Below the pieces are notes generated by a model that was not told the origin of the DNA, did not search any database, and saw only the letters and a program-made list of their open reading frames with translations. This document shows, one piece after another, positions 24,297-32,433 of a stretch of DNA of 64,000 nucleotides. Location of the stretch: NCBI GenBank assembly GCA_018239715.1, contig JAFEGW010000015.1:1-64000 (forward strand), given 5' to 3'. Made by a program: the position numbers and the translations under genes. Within the stretch, counting starts at the first letter, position 1; each line of letters opens with the position of its first letter. This stretch comes from Verrucomicrobiota bacterium (lineage in GTDB: Bacteria; Chlamydiota; Chlamydiia; Chlamydiales; Rhabdochlamydiaceae).

Positions 24297-24889
24297 AAAA
24301 ACAAGTCCTTTTAGCTTTAACACTGATTTTGAGCAGCTGCGGACGGAACATCCGCACCGCTGAAGATATCACACCTGGCAACGCCAAAGAGACCTGTATG
24401 AGTTGGAAATACGGAGCGACCGATATCCGCATCCAGACCAGCAAAATCACCAAAGAGCTCGTCGACCGCTGGGTAGCCCGCACCCATTACGACAGCGCCC
24501 GTGGAAAACCCCGCATCATCATCACCCATGTCGATAACCGCACCGACATGGTCATCTCCAACGATATGATCCGAGATATCGTTGAACATGTCGCAGTGGA
24601 AGACGGACGGGTCCATATGGTCGTGGGAGACTCTAAAGACGAGCAAGAGCTCGATACCTGGCTTAAAAAGATGACTAAAGATCCCAAGTACTCGAACAAG
24701 AGCCGCGTCGATAACCAGGAGGCCCAGGCCCCCCAGTTCCTCGCCAAGATCCGGATCGTTAAAGCCATGACCGAGCAAAAAAGGTATGATTTGGAAGAAT
24801 ATTTGATGACTTTGACTCTTTACGACCTGGAAACCCAACAAATTGTCGATTCTGCGACAGATATATTGCGGAAAAAGGTCCAAATTTAA
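24293..24889 (+). CDS. LpoB-like lipoprotein (penicillin-binding-protein activator type)
   Basis: 198-residue lipoprotein with lipobox LTLILSSC (Cys near residue 16) and a TolB-like alpha/beta domain resembling LpoB/YcfM: ITKELVDRWVART, KPRIIITHVDNRTDM, DMIRDIVEHVAVEDGRVHM and a final LTLYDLETQQIVDS. LpoB proteins reach from the outer membrane to stimulate penicillin-binding proteins. Coupled by overlapping ATGA to the TPR lipoprotein and downstream of exbBD, suggesting an envelope-remodelling operon. Chlamydiae make little peptidoglycan, so its target is of interest. Family assignment is fair. Confidence 0.7.
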   Translation: MKKQVLLALTLILSSCGRNIRTAEDITPGNAKETCMSWKYGATDIRIQTSKITKELVDRWVARTHYDSARGKPRIIITHVDNRTDMVISNDMIRDIVEHVAVEDGRVHMVVGDSKDEQELDTWLKKMTKDPKYSNKSRVDNQEAQAPQFLAKIRIVKAMTEQKRYDLEEYLMTLTLYDLETQQIVDSATDILRKKVQI

Positions 24890-24903
24890 ATACTATTTCC
24901 CTG

Positions 24904-25497
24904 ATGAAAGAAAGCCTTCTCACGATCTTACGCGATGAAAAGACGACTGTGGAACATTTTCGACAGGCGGCGCACCGGCTTGCCGATCTGCTCGCTGCTG
25001 AAGCGACCACCCTCGTTGAAGAAAAGCCCAAAACCATTAAAACCCCTCTCGCCAAAACCGAAGGGGCCTTTATTCATCAAAGGATTGTTTTAGTGCCTAT
25101 CCTTCGGGCCGGCATGGTCTTAGTCCCTTCTTTTTTGAGGTATTTTCCCGACTCACCTCTCGGCTTTTTTGGCATCCGTCGAGATGAGGCTACTGCTGCA
25201 CCCCAGCTTTACTATGAAAACGTCCCTCCCTTAAAATCGACGGACTTAGTATTTGTCTTGGATCCGATGATAGCCACTGGCGGAACAGCGGTTTTGGCCC
25301 TTCAGCATCTCAAAGACAAAGGAGCCTCCCACCTCATTTTAGTGGGAGTTTTGGCATCTAAAGAAGGATTAGATAAAATCAAAAAGCAGCATCCCGATGT
25401 TACGACCTTTGTCGCTGCAACGGATCCTGAACTTAATAATCGCAAATTTATTGTCCCCGGCATTGGGGACTTTGGAGATCGTTACTTCGGAAGTTAG
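24904..25497 (+). CDS. upp: Uracil phosphoribosyltransferase
   Basis: 197-residue type I phosphoribosyltransferase salvaging uracil to UMP with PRPP. Family blocks visible are VLVPILRAGMVLVPSF (PRPP-binding loop), FFGIRRDEAT, the PRPP motif VFVLDPMIATGGTAVLAL and the terminal uracil-binding VPGIGDFGDRYFGS. Slightly shorter than typical UPRTs (about 208). It begins 14 bp after the LpoB-like gene. Its 3' end and the following tRNA-Leu are partly duplicated at 28809-29068. Confidence 0.95.
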   Translation: MKESLLTILRDEKTTVEHFRQAAHRLADLLAAEATTLVEEKPKTIKTPLAKTEGAFIHQRIVLVPILRAGMVLVPSFLRYFPDSPLGFFGIRRDEATAAPQLYYENVPPLKSTDLVFVLDPMIATGGTAVLALQHLKDKGASHLILVGVLASKEGLDKIKKQHPDVTTFVAATDPELNNRKFIVPGIGDFGDRYFGS

Positions 25498-25503
25498 TTT
25501 TGC

Positions 25504-25586
25504 GCCCAGGTGGTGGAATTGGTAGACACAACAGATTTAGGTTCTGTTGCCGTAAGGTAGTGCAGGTTCGAGTCCTGTCCTGGGCA
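25504..25586 (+). tRNA. tRNA-Leu (TAG anticodon)
   Basis: 83-nt class II tRNA. Acceptor GCCCAGG (25504-25510) pairs with CCTGGGC (25579-25585), discriminator A; D arm GTGGTGGAATTGGTAGACAC; anticodon loop ATTTAGG with TAG; short variable arm TGCCGTAAGGTA; T arm GCAGGTTCGAGTCCTGT. It lies 7 bp after upp. A broken copy is at 28995-29068. Confidence 0.96.
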
Positions 25587-25592
25587 AACATA

Positions 25593-25618
25593 AAAGAGGC
25601 GTCAGCCTCTTTTTTTTT
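25593..25618 (+). terminator. Rho-independent terminator after tRNA-Leu
   Basis: AAAGAGGC-GTCA-GCCTCTTT hairpin followed at once by a T-run. It ends the upp/tRNA-Leu transcript. A second inverted repeat, AAGAGCCAA-GGTC-TTGGCTCTT, follows at 25628-25649. Confidence 0.85.
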
Positions 25619-25822
25619 GTCCCGGAAAAGAGCCAAGGTCTTGGCTCTTGTCAGGACTCGAAGTGAAGGACGCTTGTGTCCGAACCGGCTCGAAAGACGA
25701 GACACCGTCTCAGTGGAAAAAGGCTTTTCTCGGAGTAATAAACAACAACAGGATATTTGAATAATTCGTTGGTTTAATAGCATTTAAAGATTTATTATCT
25801 TGGGTTAAAAAAGGAGTCTTTT

Positions 25823-27763
25823 ATGGCAATACCAAAATTAGAAGATTTTTCGTTTTTTGGTGCACATTTTTACTCCGATGGTACTGCGCTGGGTTGTGGG
25901 ATCCGATTTTGTGTTTATGCACCTACAGCTATAAAAGTTAAAGTTGTTCTAGCCAGAATTGGTTTGAAACAAGAAATGTATAAAACTCAGGAGAACAATA
26001 AGGTCTGGGAATTAAAGACTAAACAATTCAAACTCGGCGATGCCTATTTCTACCTTATTAAAACCCAAGATGGCAGGACCCTAGTCAAGTTAGACCCTTA
26101 TTCCTTTACGAATCAACGGCTCAGTTCCACGCCAGGTATTGCTAGTGTAGTGACGCACAACCCTTATACTCCTTTTCAGTGGAGTGATCAGATATGGATG
26201 GAAAAAAAATCAAAAACTGACTTGCGAGCAGGATTTCTAAATATCTATCAGCTGCACCCTGTCTGCTGGAAAAAAAATTCGCAGAATAACTTGTTAAATT
26301 ATCGAGAACTAGCACTTTTTCTTGCTCAATACTGTACAGAAATGAGCTATACCCATGTTCAATTGATGGCTACACTAGACTATCCGACCGAAAGAGGTAG
26401 TAACGGATTTAAAGTTTGTAGTTATTTTAGTCCTAATTCACGCTTGGGAACTAAAGCAGATTTTCAGTTTTTAGTAGATCATTTACATCAAAATCATATT
26501 GGTGTGATTTTATCTTGGACTCCCAATACCTGCTGTATTCGAGATGAATCTACTCCGAATCCCATCTATGAAATGGGATTATACCAATTTGATGGAACGG
26601 ATATTTTCACAGCAGGATTTTATAGGTACGGACCGAAATTGGATCTTTCTAAGGCTGAAGTTAGAAATTTTCTAATTTCAAGTGCAGTTTATTGGGCACG
26701 GGAAATGCATGTTGATGGTATTTATGTCGATTGCTCTGGAGGTATTTTTTGTCCTGATGGAAAAAGAGACTCACATCACGAAGATAGCCATGGAAGTCGA
26801 TTTTTGAAAGAATTCAATGAAACTGTTCATAGACAATTTCCTGGTATCATGACTTTTTCTGAAGATAGTCATAACTTGCCGAAATTGACTTCTTTTTCAC
26901 AGGCGAATAACCCTCAATTATTTGACTACAACTGGCATTTTCCCTTTATCCTCAGTTCTGTCGGACTCCTTGAAAGCCCACTTGCCGATCACAAAGAAAA
27001 CCAACAAGATGAATTTTGGAAAAATCTTAAAGAAGCTTTTTCTAAAGAGGCGAATTCTGACAATCGGGTACTGGCCTTTTCTAACGATGTTTGTCAAGCA
27101 TCGATCAGAAACGACGAAAAAACATATTTCACTGATTCAGCTGGTATTTATCACTGTATGGAAGGAACTGTGGATGAAAAAATTAGTAAATTGCGTTTGC
27201 ACCATGCACTCACCATTGCGACACCTGGAAAAAAATTCATTTATATGGGTCACGAATTTGGACAAGTAGAGGGATGGAACTTGCGGCTTTTGAGAAGTTT
27301 CAAAGATGGTGATGATGTTCAAGCACAGACTCCCGCTGCAGTGGCCTGGGAGGAACTTTCTCAGTATCCTCATCAGAGTTTGCAAGGATTGCACAAATTT
27401 TTGAATCAGCTTTATAAAAATACCAATGCCTTTTGGGAGTTAGAAAACTCGGAAAGCAAAGGCATGAGAAATGTCAACTTTGATAACAAAAAACTTATAC
27501 TATCATTCGAACGATTTTCAAGTTCCCCTGTTTTATCGACTTTGTGTCTTTTCAATTTCTCTAGACAAGATAGTAATGATTACAAATTGCAATTTAAAGA
27601 GAAACCATTGTCGATGGAATGTAGTGCTCAAGTCTACTTCCTTAGCAAGGAATATCATGGAAATGCTCCTACAATGGCTACCTCCATTACTCTCACAGGA
27701 CTTACTATTGCTAAAATTCCTTCATTATGTGCAGTTTACGTGGCTATTAAAAGGAAAGCTTAG
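25823..27763 (+). CDS. Branching-enzyme-like GH13 protein with eroded catalytic motifs
   Basis: 646-residue protein with the layout of glycogen branching enzyme (GlgB): an N-terminal CBM48-like domain (CGIRFCVYAPTAIKVKVV), a GH13 barrel from about 130 to 540 and a C-terminal beta domain. The nucleophile region reads MHVDGIYVDCSGG (Asp kept, the Arg two residues before it lost) and the acid region TFSEDS keeps Glu, but region I reads VILSWTPNT where DWVPxH is usual, and region IV reads FSND where SHD is usual. It is probably inactive as a branching enzyme, or has changed function. The gene is AT-richer than its neighbours and lies between two copies of tRNA-Leu. AAAAGGAG precedes the ATG. Confidence 0.75.
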   Translation: MAIPKLEDFSFFGAHFYSDGTALGCGIRFCVYAPTAIKVKVVLARIGLKQEMYKTQENNKVWELKTKQFKLGDAYFYLIKTQDGRTLVKLDPYSFTNQRLSSTPGIASVVTHNPYTPFQWSDQIWMEKKSKTDLRAGFLNIYQLHPVCWKKNSQNNLLNYRELALFLAQYCTEMSYTHVQLMATLDYPTERGSNGFKVCSYFSPNSRLGTKADFQFLVDHLHQNHIGVILSWTPNTCCIRDESTPNPIYEMGLYQFDGTDIFTAGFYRYGPKLDLSKAEVRNFLISSAVYWAREMHVDGIYVDCSGGIFCPDGKRDSHHEDSHGSRFLKEFNETVHRQFPGIMTFSEDSHNLPKLTSFSQANNPQLFDYNWHFPFILSSVGLLESPLADHKENQQDEFWKNLKEAFSKEANSDNRVLAFSNDVCQASIRNDEKTYFTDSAGIYHCMEGTVDEKISKLRLHHALTIATPGKKFIYMGHEFGQVEGWNLRLLRSFKDGDDVQAQTPAAVAWEELSQYPHQSLQGLHKFLNQLYKNTNAFWELENSESKGMRNVNFDNKKLILSFERFSSSPVLSTLCLFNFSRQDSNDYKLQFKEKPLSMECSAQVYFLSKEYHGNAPTMATSITLTGLTIAKIPSLCAVYVAIKRKA

Positions 27764-27798
27764 CTGCTTAAATATGTTGAAACAGGGGAAAAAAGTTT

Positions 27799-28770
27799 AT
27801 TCTAGACTCACTCGTTCGAAAGTTTGTTGAGAAAGATTACGGCATTGAAGTTACTGAGTTGACATGTTTGCCTATCGGAGCAGATATAAATGCCTCGATT
27901 TATAGAGCTGAATCACAGGACGGGACCTCGTATTTTATCAAGATTAAACGGGGACGTGATGTTACCGGGCCTATCATCGAGCTGTTATGGAAAGCAGGGA
28001 TTCAACAAATCATCCCGCCTATCAACAATTTAAAGGGGCAGTTAACTCAGAACCTAGGGGATTTAACCCTGATCGTATACCCATTTGTCCAAGGACAGAA
28101 TGGATTTCACCAAGAGCTCACAGATGATCAATGGATCTTGCTTGGAAAAACGCTCAGGCAGATTCATGGCATCGATGTTCCCTCCCCTATTCAGAAGCAG
28201 ATACGAAGGGAAGATTATTCTCCTAAATGGCGCAAGACAGTTCGGTCTCTTTTAGAGAGAAAGAATGTTCCTGCCAACAATGAAATAGCTATAAAATTAT
28301 GGAGATTCATCCAGGAAAATATCCAGACAATCCATCATCTGGTTGATCGAGCTGAGGAGCTCGGCCAAAAAGCGCAAAAACTATCGCCAAAATTCGTTTT
28401 ATGCCATTCCGACATTCATGCAGGCAATGTTTTGATGGGTGATAACTTTTTGTATATTGTCGATTGGGATGACCCGATCATGGCCCCGAAGGAAAGAGAT
28501 CTTATGTTTATCGGTGGAGGCGTTGGAAATGTTTGGAATCGACTTCAAGAAGAAAAGCTTTTTTATCAAGGTTATGGTCCAACAGAGGTGAATTCCACCC
28601 TTTTAGCTTATTACCGACATGAGCGGATTGTCGAAGATATTGTTCAGTACACGCAGGAGCTCCTTTTACAACCTGCAGAACATAAAGATAGGCAAGAGAT
28701 ATACAACCAGTTTATGGCGATGTTCAAACCTCAAGGCGTTGTTGATATTGCTTTCGCAACTCAAGAATAG
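27799..28770 (+). CDS. Aminoglycoside/spectinomycin phosphotransferase-like kinase with non-ATG start
   Basis: APH-family small-molecule kinase. Conserved blocks: TCLPIGADINASIYRA (glycine-loop region), LPIGAD, CHSDIHAGNVLMG as the catalytic HxDxxxxN loop, and IVDWDDPIMAPKERDL as the metal-binding DWD motif. The family N-terminus (LDSLVRKFVEKDYGIEVTEL) is present in frame from codon ATT 27799, 10 bases after AGGGG, but no ATG precedes it; the only downstream near-start, TTG 27859, would cut into the domain. Either an ATT start is used or the ATG was lost by mutation and the gene is decaying. It lies in the AT-rich island between tRNA-Leu copies. Substrate unknown. Confidence 0.7.
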   Translation: MLDSLVRKFVEKDYGIEVTELTCLPIGADINASIYRAESQDGTSYFIKIKRGRDVTGPIIELLWKAGIQQIIPPINNLKGQLTQNLGDLTLIVYPFVQGQNGFHQELTDDQWILLGKTLRQIHGIDVPSPIQKQIRREDYSPKWRKTVRSLLERKNVPANNEIAIKLWRFIQENIQTIHHLVDRAEELGQKAQKLSPKFVLCHSDIHAGNVLMGDNFLYIVDWDDPIMAPKERDLMFIGGGVGNVWNRLQEEKLFYQGYGPTEVNSTLLAYYRHERIVEDIVQYTQELLLQPAEHKDRQEIYNQFMAMFKPQGVVDIAFATQE

Positions 28771-28807
28771 CTCAGGCTAAATCCTTCGAAGTGCGCTTCT
28801 ATTTTGC
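28738..28807. repeat. 70-bp direct repeat, first copy
   Basis: Covers the end of the phosphotransferase gene and 37 bp after its stop. It is repeated at 30161-30230 with a few substitutions. The copies flank the hypothetical gene at 29165-29851 and show a further local duplication in this segment. Confidence 0.85.
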
Positions 28808-28808
28808 A

Positions 28809-28988
28809 TTAGGAGCTTCCCGCCTCATTTTAGTCGGAGTTTTAACCTCTAAAGAAGGTTTAAATAAAATCAAAAACCAGCATCCTGATGTGACAACCCT
28901 TGTCGCTGCAACGGATCTTGAACTGAATAATAGCAAGTTTATCGTCATCGGCATTGGGGATTTTGGAGATCGGTATTTTGGAAGTTAG
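28809..28988 (+). pseudogene. Partial second copy of upp, 3' end
   Basis: 60 codons matching the last third of upp (LGASRLILVGVLTSKEG, then HPDVTTLVAATD and IGIGDFGDRYFGS), with scattered substitutions, lacking the first two thirds including the PRPP motif. It is followed, as in the intact locus, by tRNA-Leu. It marks the far boundary of the duplicated segment around the branching-enzyme-like gene. Confidence 0.9.
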
Positions 28989-28994
28989 TTTTAT

Positions 28995-29068
28995 GCCCCG
29001 GTGGTGGAATTGATAGATACAACAGATTTAGGTTCTGTTGCCGAAAGGTAGTTCAGGTTCGACTCCTG
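28995..29068 (+). pseudogene. Broken tRNA-Leu copy
   Basis: Near copy of tRNA-Leu (TAG) starting GCCCCGG with intact D arm, anticodon arm and T arm, but the 3' acceptor strand is missing: after CTCCTG the sequence continues ACAAGATCC rather than pairing with the 5' strand. It cannot form a mature tRNA. The sequence after it also copies the region downstream of the true tRNA-Leu (25625-25690). Confidence 0.88.
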
Positions 29069-29164
29069 ACAAGATCCCAAGTTTTGGTTCTTGCCAGGAC
29101 TCACAGTGAAGCATGCGAACCAGCTCGCCTCTGTAAAGATATATACGTAGGGATTTTATGAGTA

Positions 29165-29851
29165 CTAATATCCGGCGGGATAAAAATTTTCGCTTGGTTT
29201 TAATTCGGTTACTTCTAAGGCAGACTCTTCACCTTTTATTCTCCAGGTTCTTTGATGTTGTCCGTCCTTCATCCAATATATGACCTTTCCTTCGTCAGAA
29301 TAGTCTTGCTGTATCAAGCAACCATCTTGATAAAAGGTATCCTTTGCTGGATTTTTATTTTTTAGCTCTTTGAATAATGTTTTTACTTCCTCTTCCGAGT
29401 AGTTAGGTTTTGATAGGATATTTGCAGCTAACCGTTGAGAGACACTCCAAGAGTTCATCAAATCAGCAAAGAATCGATGGTTATTTGATCTGGCCCGATT
29501 ATAGTGAGAAGGGTTTAATAAAATTATTGAGAAAAATACATGTCTAAAAAGATAGCATGGTGAAACTACTGTTAGTCCTATGAGATGATGGAATGCATGC
29601 CTTACATGCATTTTTGCAGCTCTGCTGATATTATTTTCTGATTTTATTGCCCCCCATAAGCTCTTTATGATCGCGAGACCTAAGTGCTCAACTGTTAAAG
29701 CAATCTCAATAAATGGCTGGGCAATCGCAAACCCTGTTTCCTCAATGACACCAACCATACGAGATTGAGTTAGCCAGAAGCTTCTTGCGCAGTACCCATC
29801 TGTCTTATTTGCCCAAGAGACGAGAAGAGACTCTAATGGAGTTGTAAACAT
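29165..29851 (-). CDS. Hypothetical protein
   Basis: 228 residues, family not recognised. The first 120 residues contain moderately hydrophobic helices (AQPFIEIALTVEHLGLAII; FHHLIGLTVVSPCYLF; HVFFSIILLNPSHYNRA) that may sit on a membrane. The C-terminal 60 residues form a charged beta-like tail (DGCLIQQDYSDEGKVIYWM). No catalytic motif is seen. It lies alone on the minus strand inside the repeat-rich segment, and a similarly sized hypothetical membrane protein lies at 30222-30665. Likely lineage-specific chlamydial protein. Confidence 0.55.
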   Translation of the reverse strand: MFTTPLESLLVSWANKTDGYCARSFWLTQSRMVGVIEETGFAIAQPFIEIALTVEHLGLAIIKSLWGAIKSENNISRAAKMHVRHAFHHLIGLTVVSPCYLFRHVFFSIILLNPSHYNRARSNNHRFFADLMNSWSVSQRLAANILSKPNYSEEEVKTLFKELKNKNPAKDTFYQDGCLIQQDYSDEGKVIYWMKDGQHQRTWRIKGEESALEVTELKPSENFYPAGY

Positions 29852-30052
29852 ATGAATCTTCCTAGTTTTTGATTCGTTTATTTTTTAAAATCGTCAATTT
29901 GAAATACAATAAATATATATTACTAGAGCCTTATTTTGCTAACTTTTTCATCCTTACAAAGTAAAACTTTTAGTAGAAATACTGGCTCTTTTAAAATTCC
30001 TGTCAATAATGCAGCTTCTTTTGTTCTTAGCTGTACTTAAATCTTTTTTTAG

Positions 30053-30193
30053 ATGTTTAATAATTACCAAAGGAATAATGAGCTGCCTTTAGAGCTGACT
30101 CGCTCTTTTGAATTTGATAAAGGCCAGGTGAAAACCTTTGGCGATATTCAAATGCCTCGTGTAATTGATGTTGCTTTCGCAATTCAAGAATAG
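30053..30193 (+). CDS. 46-codon chimeric frame ending in phosphotransferase 3' repeat
   Basis: Small open frame, MFNNYQRNNELPLELTRSF at the start, ending MPRVIDVAFAIQE. The last 11 codons are the in-frame copy of the phosphotransferase end (VVDIAFATQE). AAAGG lies before the stretch but no good Shine-Dalgarno is placed. It probably formed when the repeat at 30161-30230 landed behind another gene's remnant. Expression is doubtful. The rest of 29852-30221 holds AT-rich sequence with no other feature seen. Confidence 0.3.
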   Translation: MFNNYQRNNELPLELTRSFEFDKGQVKTFGDIQMPRVIDVAFAIQE

Positions 30194-30230
30194 CTCAGGC
30201 TAAATCCTTCGAATTGCTCTTCTATTTTGT
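30161..30230. repeat. 70-bp direct repeat, second copy
   Basis: Near copy of 28738-28807, again giving a CAAGAATAGCTCAGGCTAAA core. It overlaps the 3' end of the minus-strand hypothetical gene at 30222-30665. Confidence 0.85.
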
Positions 30231-30665
30231 ATTTGCAAGGGAGGGAATAAAAGCATAAGTAGCATTTATAACGCACATGCTTATTCCTAAGTTGAATGAC
30301 AACAGGCCATAGGTCTTAAACATATCCGGAAACTGCAGATTAAACCTTTGCCCTATGAACGGGTAAGAAACTGTCATTGACGTAAGAACGAAAATCGTCA
30401 ACGCACTGTGTAGGTGGAAAAATTTTTGATTCTTCACTCCTCCTCCTGGAGTTAGATATCCTGCTTTCTCTGTCAAAGCAAAAGCAACTCTTTGCCCAAA
30501 TATAAGTAGGGAGCGGCGTATGATCATATGCACGATAGAAAGAGCTAGGAAATGCATGCGATTAGCTAAAGGATATTTCTTATCGATACCCCAACAAAAC
30601 ATAGAAGTAATGACCATATCAGTCGCAAATTCAAAAGCATTTTTTTTCGAAATAATCCCCGTCAT
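30222..30665 (-). CDS. Hypothetical membrane protein
   Basis: 147 residues with about four hydrophobic segments (FATDMVITSMFCWG; MHFLALSIVHMIIRRSLLIF; ALTIFVLTSMTVSYPFI; LLSFNLGISMCVINATYAF). Family not recognised. No lipobox or catalytic motif. AAAGGA lies just before its ATG on the minus strand, supporting expression. The 3' end overlaps a 70-bp repeat, so the end may have been replaced. Most similar in style to short lineage-specific membrane proteins. Confidence 0.55.
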   Translation of the reverse strand: MTGIISKKNAFEFATDMVITSMFCWGIDKKYPLANRMHFLALSIVHMIIRRSLLIFGQRVAFALTEKAGYLTPGGGVKNQKFFHLHSALTIFVLTSMTVSYPFIGQRFNLQFPDMFKTYGLLSFNLGISMCVINATYAFIPSLANTK

Positions 30666-30783
30666 AGTCTTTCCTCATTTAGAACGAAAATATTATGACG
30701 GATCAGAAAAAGACTCAAGCAAATCATGGAAGATTTGCATTCATTTTTTTCAGAAGTTGTGAGAATTTAAACGCATCGGCATC

Positions 30784-31380
30784 ATGAGGTCTATTTTGGA
30801 GATAGACATGACAACAATCCTGTCCCTGATATTGGCCGTGGGTTCAACGACACCCCCTAAAGTCGAGGCCGTAAAAGAAATCGCTAAAAACTATCCTATG
30901 CTTGCTGAGGCGCAGGTTGTTCCCATTTCGGTGAAATCGGGAGTTGCCGACCAACCCTTGTCGCTAGAAGAGACAATTCTAGGGGCTAAAAATCGCGCTC
31001 TGCAAGCCTTCCAAAAATGCGATGGGTGCAATCTAGGTTTTGGGATAGAAAGCGGACTCATGCAGGCTCCCGGAACTCAAACGGGATATTTAAACATTAG
31101 TGCCTGCAGCATTTACGATGGCAAAAACCACCACATTGGATTATCCACGGGTTTTGAAGTCCCTTCGCCTATTTTAAAACTTGTCGTAGAGAAAAAAATA
31201 GACCTCAATCAGGCTTGCTACCAGGCGGGCATTACCGATAAAGCCGAGATAGGAGCAGAAGAGGGACTGATTGGCATATTGACCAACGGAAGAGTCAGCC
31301 GCCAGCAGTACTCCCGAGAATGTATTTCCACTGCCTTAATCCAACTCGAACATGCCAAGTGGTTTGCAAGTCATGAATGA
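30784..31380 (+). CDS. yjjX: DUF84/YjjX-type inosine/xanthosine triphosphatase-like protein
   Basis: 198-residue house-cleaning NTPase of the YjjX family, which hydrolyses non-canonical ITP/XTP. Family blocks: LAVGSTTPPKVEAVKE at the start, VKSGVADQPLSLEETILGAKNRA, LGFGIESGLM and IGAEEGLIGILTNGRVSRQQY near the end. The start may be ATG 30784 or ATG 30808; the second fits the family start better. Its 3' end overlaps the start of the next gene by 8 bp, so the two are likely co-transcribed. Confidence 0.82.
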   Translation: MRSILEIDMTTILSLILAVGSTTPPKVEAVKEIAKNYPMLAEAQVVPISVKSGVADQPLSLEETILGAKNRALQAFQKCDGCNLGFGIESGLMQAPGTQTGYLNISACSIYDGKNHHIGLSTGFEVPSPILKLVVEKKIDLNQACYQAGITDKAEIGAEEGLIGILTNGRVSRQQYSRECISTALIQLEHAKWFASHE

Positions 31381-31939
31381 ATTTACCTCCGAGTCTTTAA
31401 AAACAGCGTGGTCCCATGAATATCAAAGGAAAGGCATTCCCTCTTCTTTTAGAAAAGATCCGACGAAGCCTTTAGTGGAATTCATGGCCTGGTGCAGAGA
31501 CAAGGGCTTATCAGGATCAGCAGCCGATATCGGCTGCGGGCAAGGCCGCAATAGCTTTTTTCTAGCTCAGGAAGGGTTTAAGGTCATCGCCGTCGATATC
31601 TTCTGCTATAAACATATTGTCGAGAAAGAGAAACAAAAACACTACAGATCGGAACTTTGGAGGAGTCTAAAGCCGGGCGGGTATTATTTTATTTCACTTG
31701 CCTCGAAAAATGACGGATTTTATGGACCTTTACTAGCTCAATCCCCTGATAACAGCCGGAATCTCATCGTGGACCCTCATGCGAAAATCCCCTCTCTTCT
31801 CTATTCGCAAGATGAACTCTGTAGGGAATTTTCCGATTTATTCCGCGTTGTAGAAGCACGAGAGAATTTTTCCATAAGCCCCATGTACGGTAAAGAATAT
31901 CCCCGGGCTGTCCTAAACTGTATTTTTCAGAAAAATTAA
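31373..31939 (+). CDS. Methyltransferase with an internal deletion
   Basis: 188-residue SAM methyltransferase-like protein. The SAM site AADIGCGQGRNSFFLAQEGF and the second strand VIAVDI are present, and the late strand with ELWRSLKPGGYYFISL is present, but the roughly 40 residues that normally separate them (motifs II-III) are missing: VIAVDI runs straight into FCYKHIVEKEKQK. The frame stays open, as expected from an in-frame deletion between short repeats coding for VDI. The protein is unlikely to bind SAM normally. Translationally coupled to the YjjX-type gene. Confidence 0.7.
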   Translation: MNEFTSESLKTAWSHEYQRKGIPSSFRKDPTKPLVEFMAWCRDKGLSGSAADIGCGQGRNSFFLAQEGFKVIAVDIFCYKHIVEKEKQKHYRSELWRSLKPGGYYFISLASKNDGFYGPLLAQSPDNSRNLIVDPHAKIPSLLYSQDELCREFSDLFRVVEARENFSISPMYGKEYPRAVLNCIFQKN

Positions 31940-31947
31940 AACTGCTT

Positions 31948-32427
31948 TCAAGAGAGCAAGCTGAGGTACTTTTCACTGGCTTTTGCGACTTCGATCATCA
32001 ACTCTTGATCGTCTAAAGGAATTTCCCCCTCTTTCATTACTTCAGCTTTGTATTGATAGAGAAAGGTTCTGAGCATCGCTGCTTTTTTAATAGCAGGGCT
32101 ATGAGTCTGAAAGATAACAGTGTAAAGCTGGATCATTAAATCTTGGACAATTTCAAAAGTGCTACCTAGAGCATTGCCTAAGATAATCTGAAATTCGATA
32201 TCAGCGGCCTTCGTCGTATCGAAGTTGAGGTTTCTTTGATGAGCGATCTCTTTGTAAGCATTCTCTAAATAAGGCATCATTTCATGATGGAGCCGTTTTT
32301 TAGAGCCATTCGGTCCTATTTCTTCGAGCTTTTTTATAGCTTTAAGATAGGCCTTGACAACGGGTCCCTCGTGATCAACACCAAAAAAATAGGCGATTTC
32401 CTTTTCAAAGGGTTCAGTATTTTTCAT
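31948..32427 (-). CDS. Hypothetical all-helical protein
   Basis: 159-residue soluble protein of unknown family with long amphipathic helices (VVKAYLKAIKKLEEIG; FEIVQDLMIQLYTVIF; ELMIEVAKASEKYLSLL). No signal peptide, membrane segment or motif seen. It begins 7 bp after the exported Nudix gene stop on the same strand, so the pair probably forms an operon. Confidence 0.6.
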   Translation of the reverse strand: MKNTEPFEKEIAYFFGVDHEGPVVKAYLKAIKKLEEIGPNGSKKRLHHEMMPYLENAYKEIAHQRNLNFDTTKAADIEFQIILGNALGSTFEIVQDLMIQLYTVIFQTHSPAIKKAAMLRTFLYQYKAEVMKEGEIPLDDQELMIEVAKASEKYLSLLS

Positions 32428-32433
32428 CCTAAA

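Noticed and set aside
28995-29068. Second functional tRNA-Leu
   Set aside because: The 3' acceptor strand is missing, so the acceptor stem cannot form.
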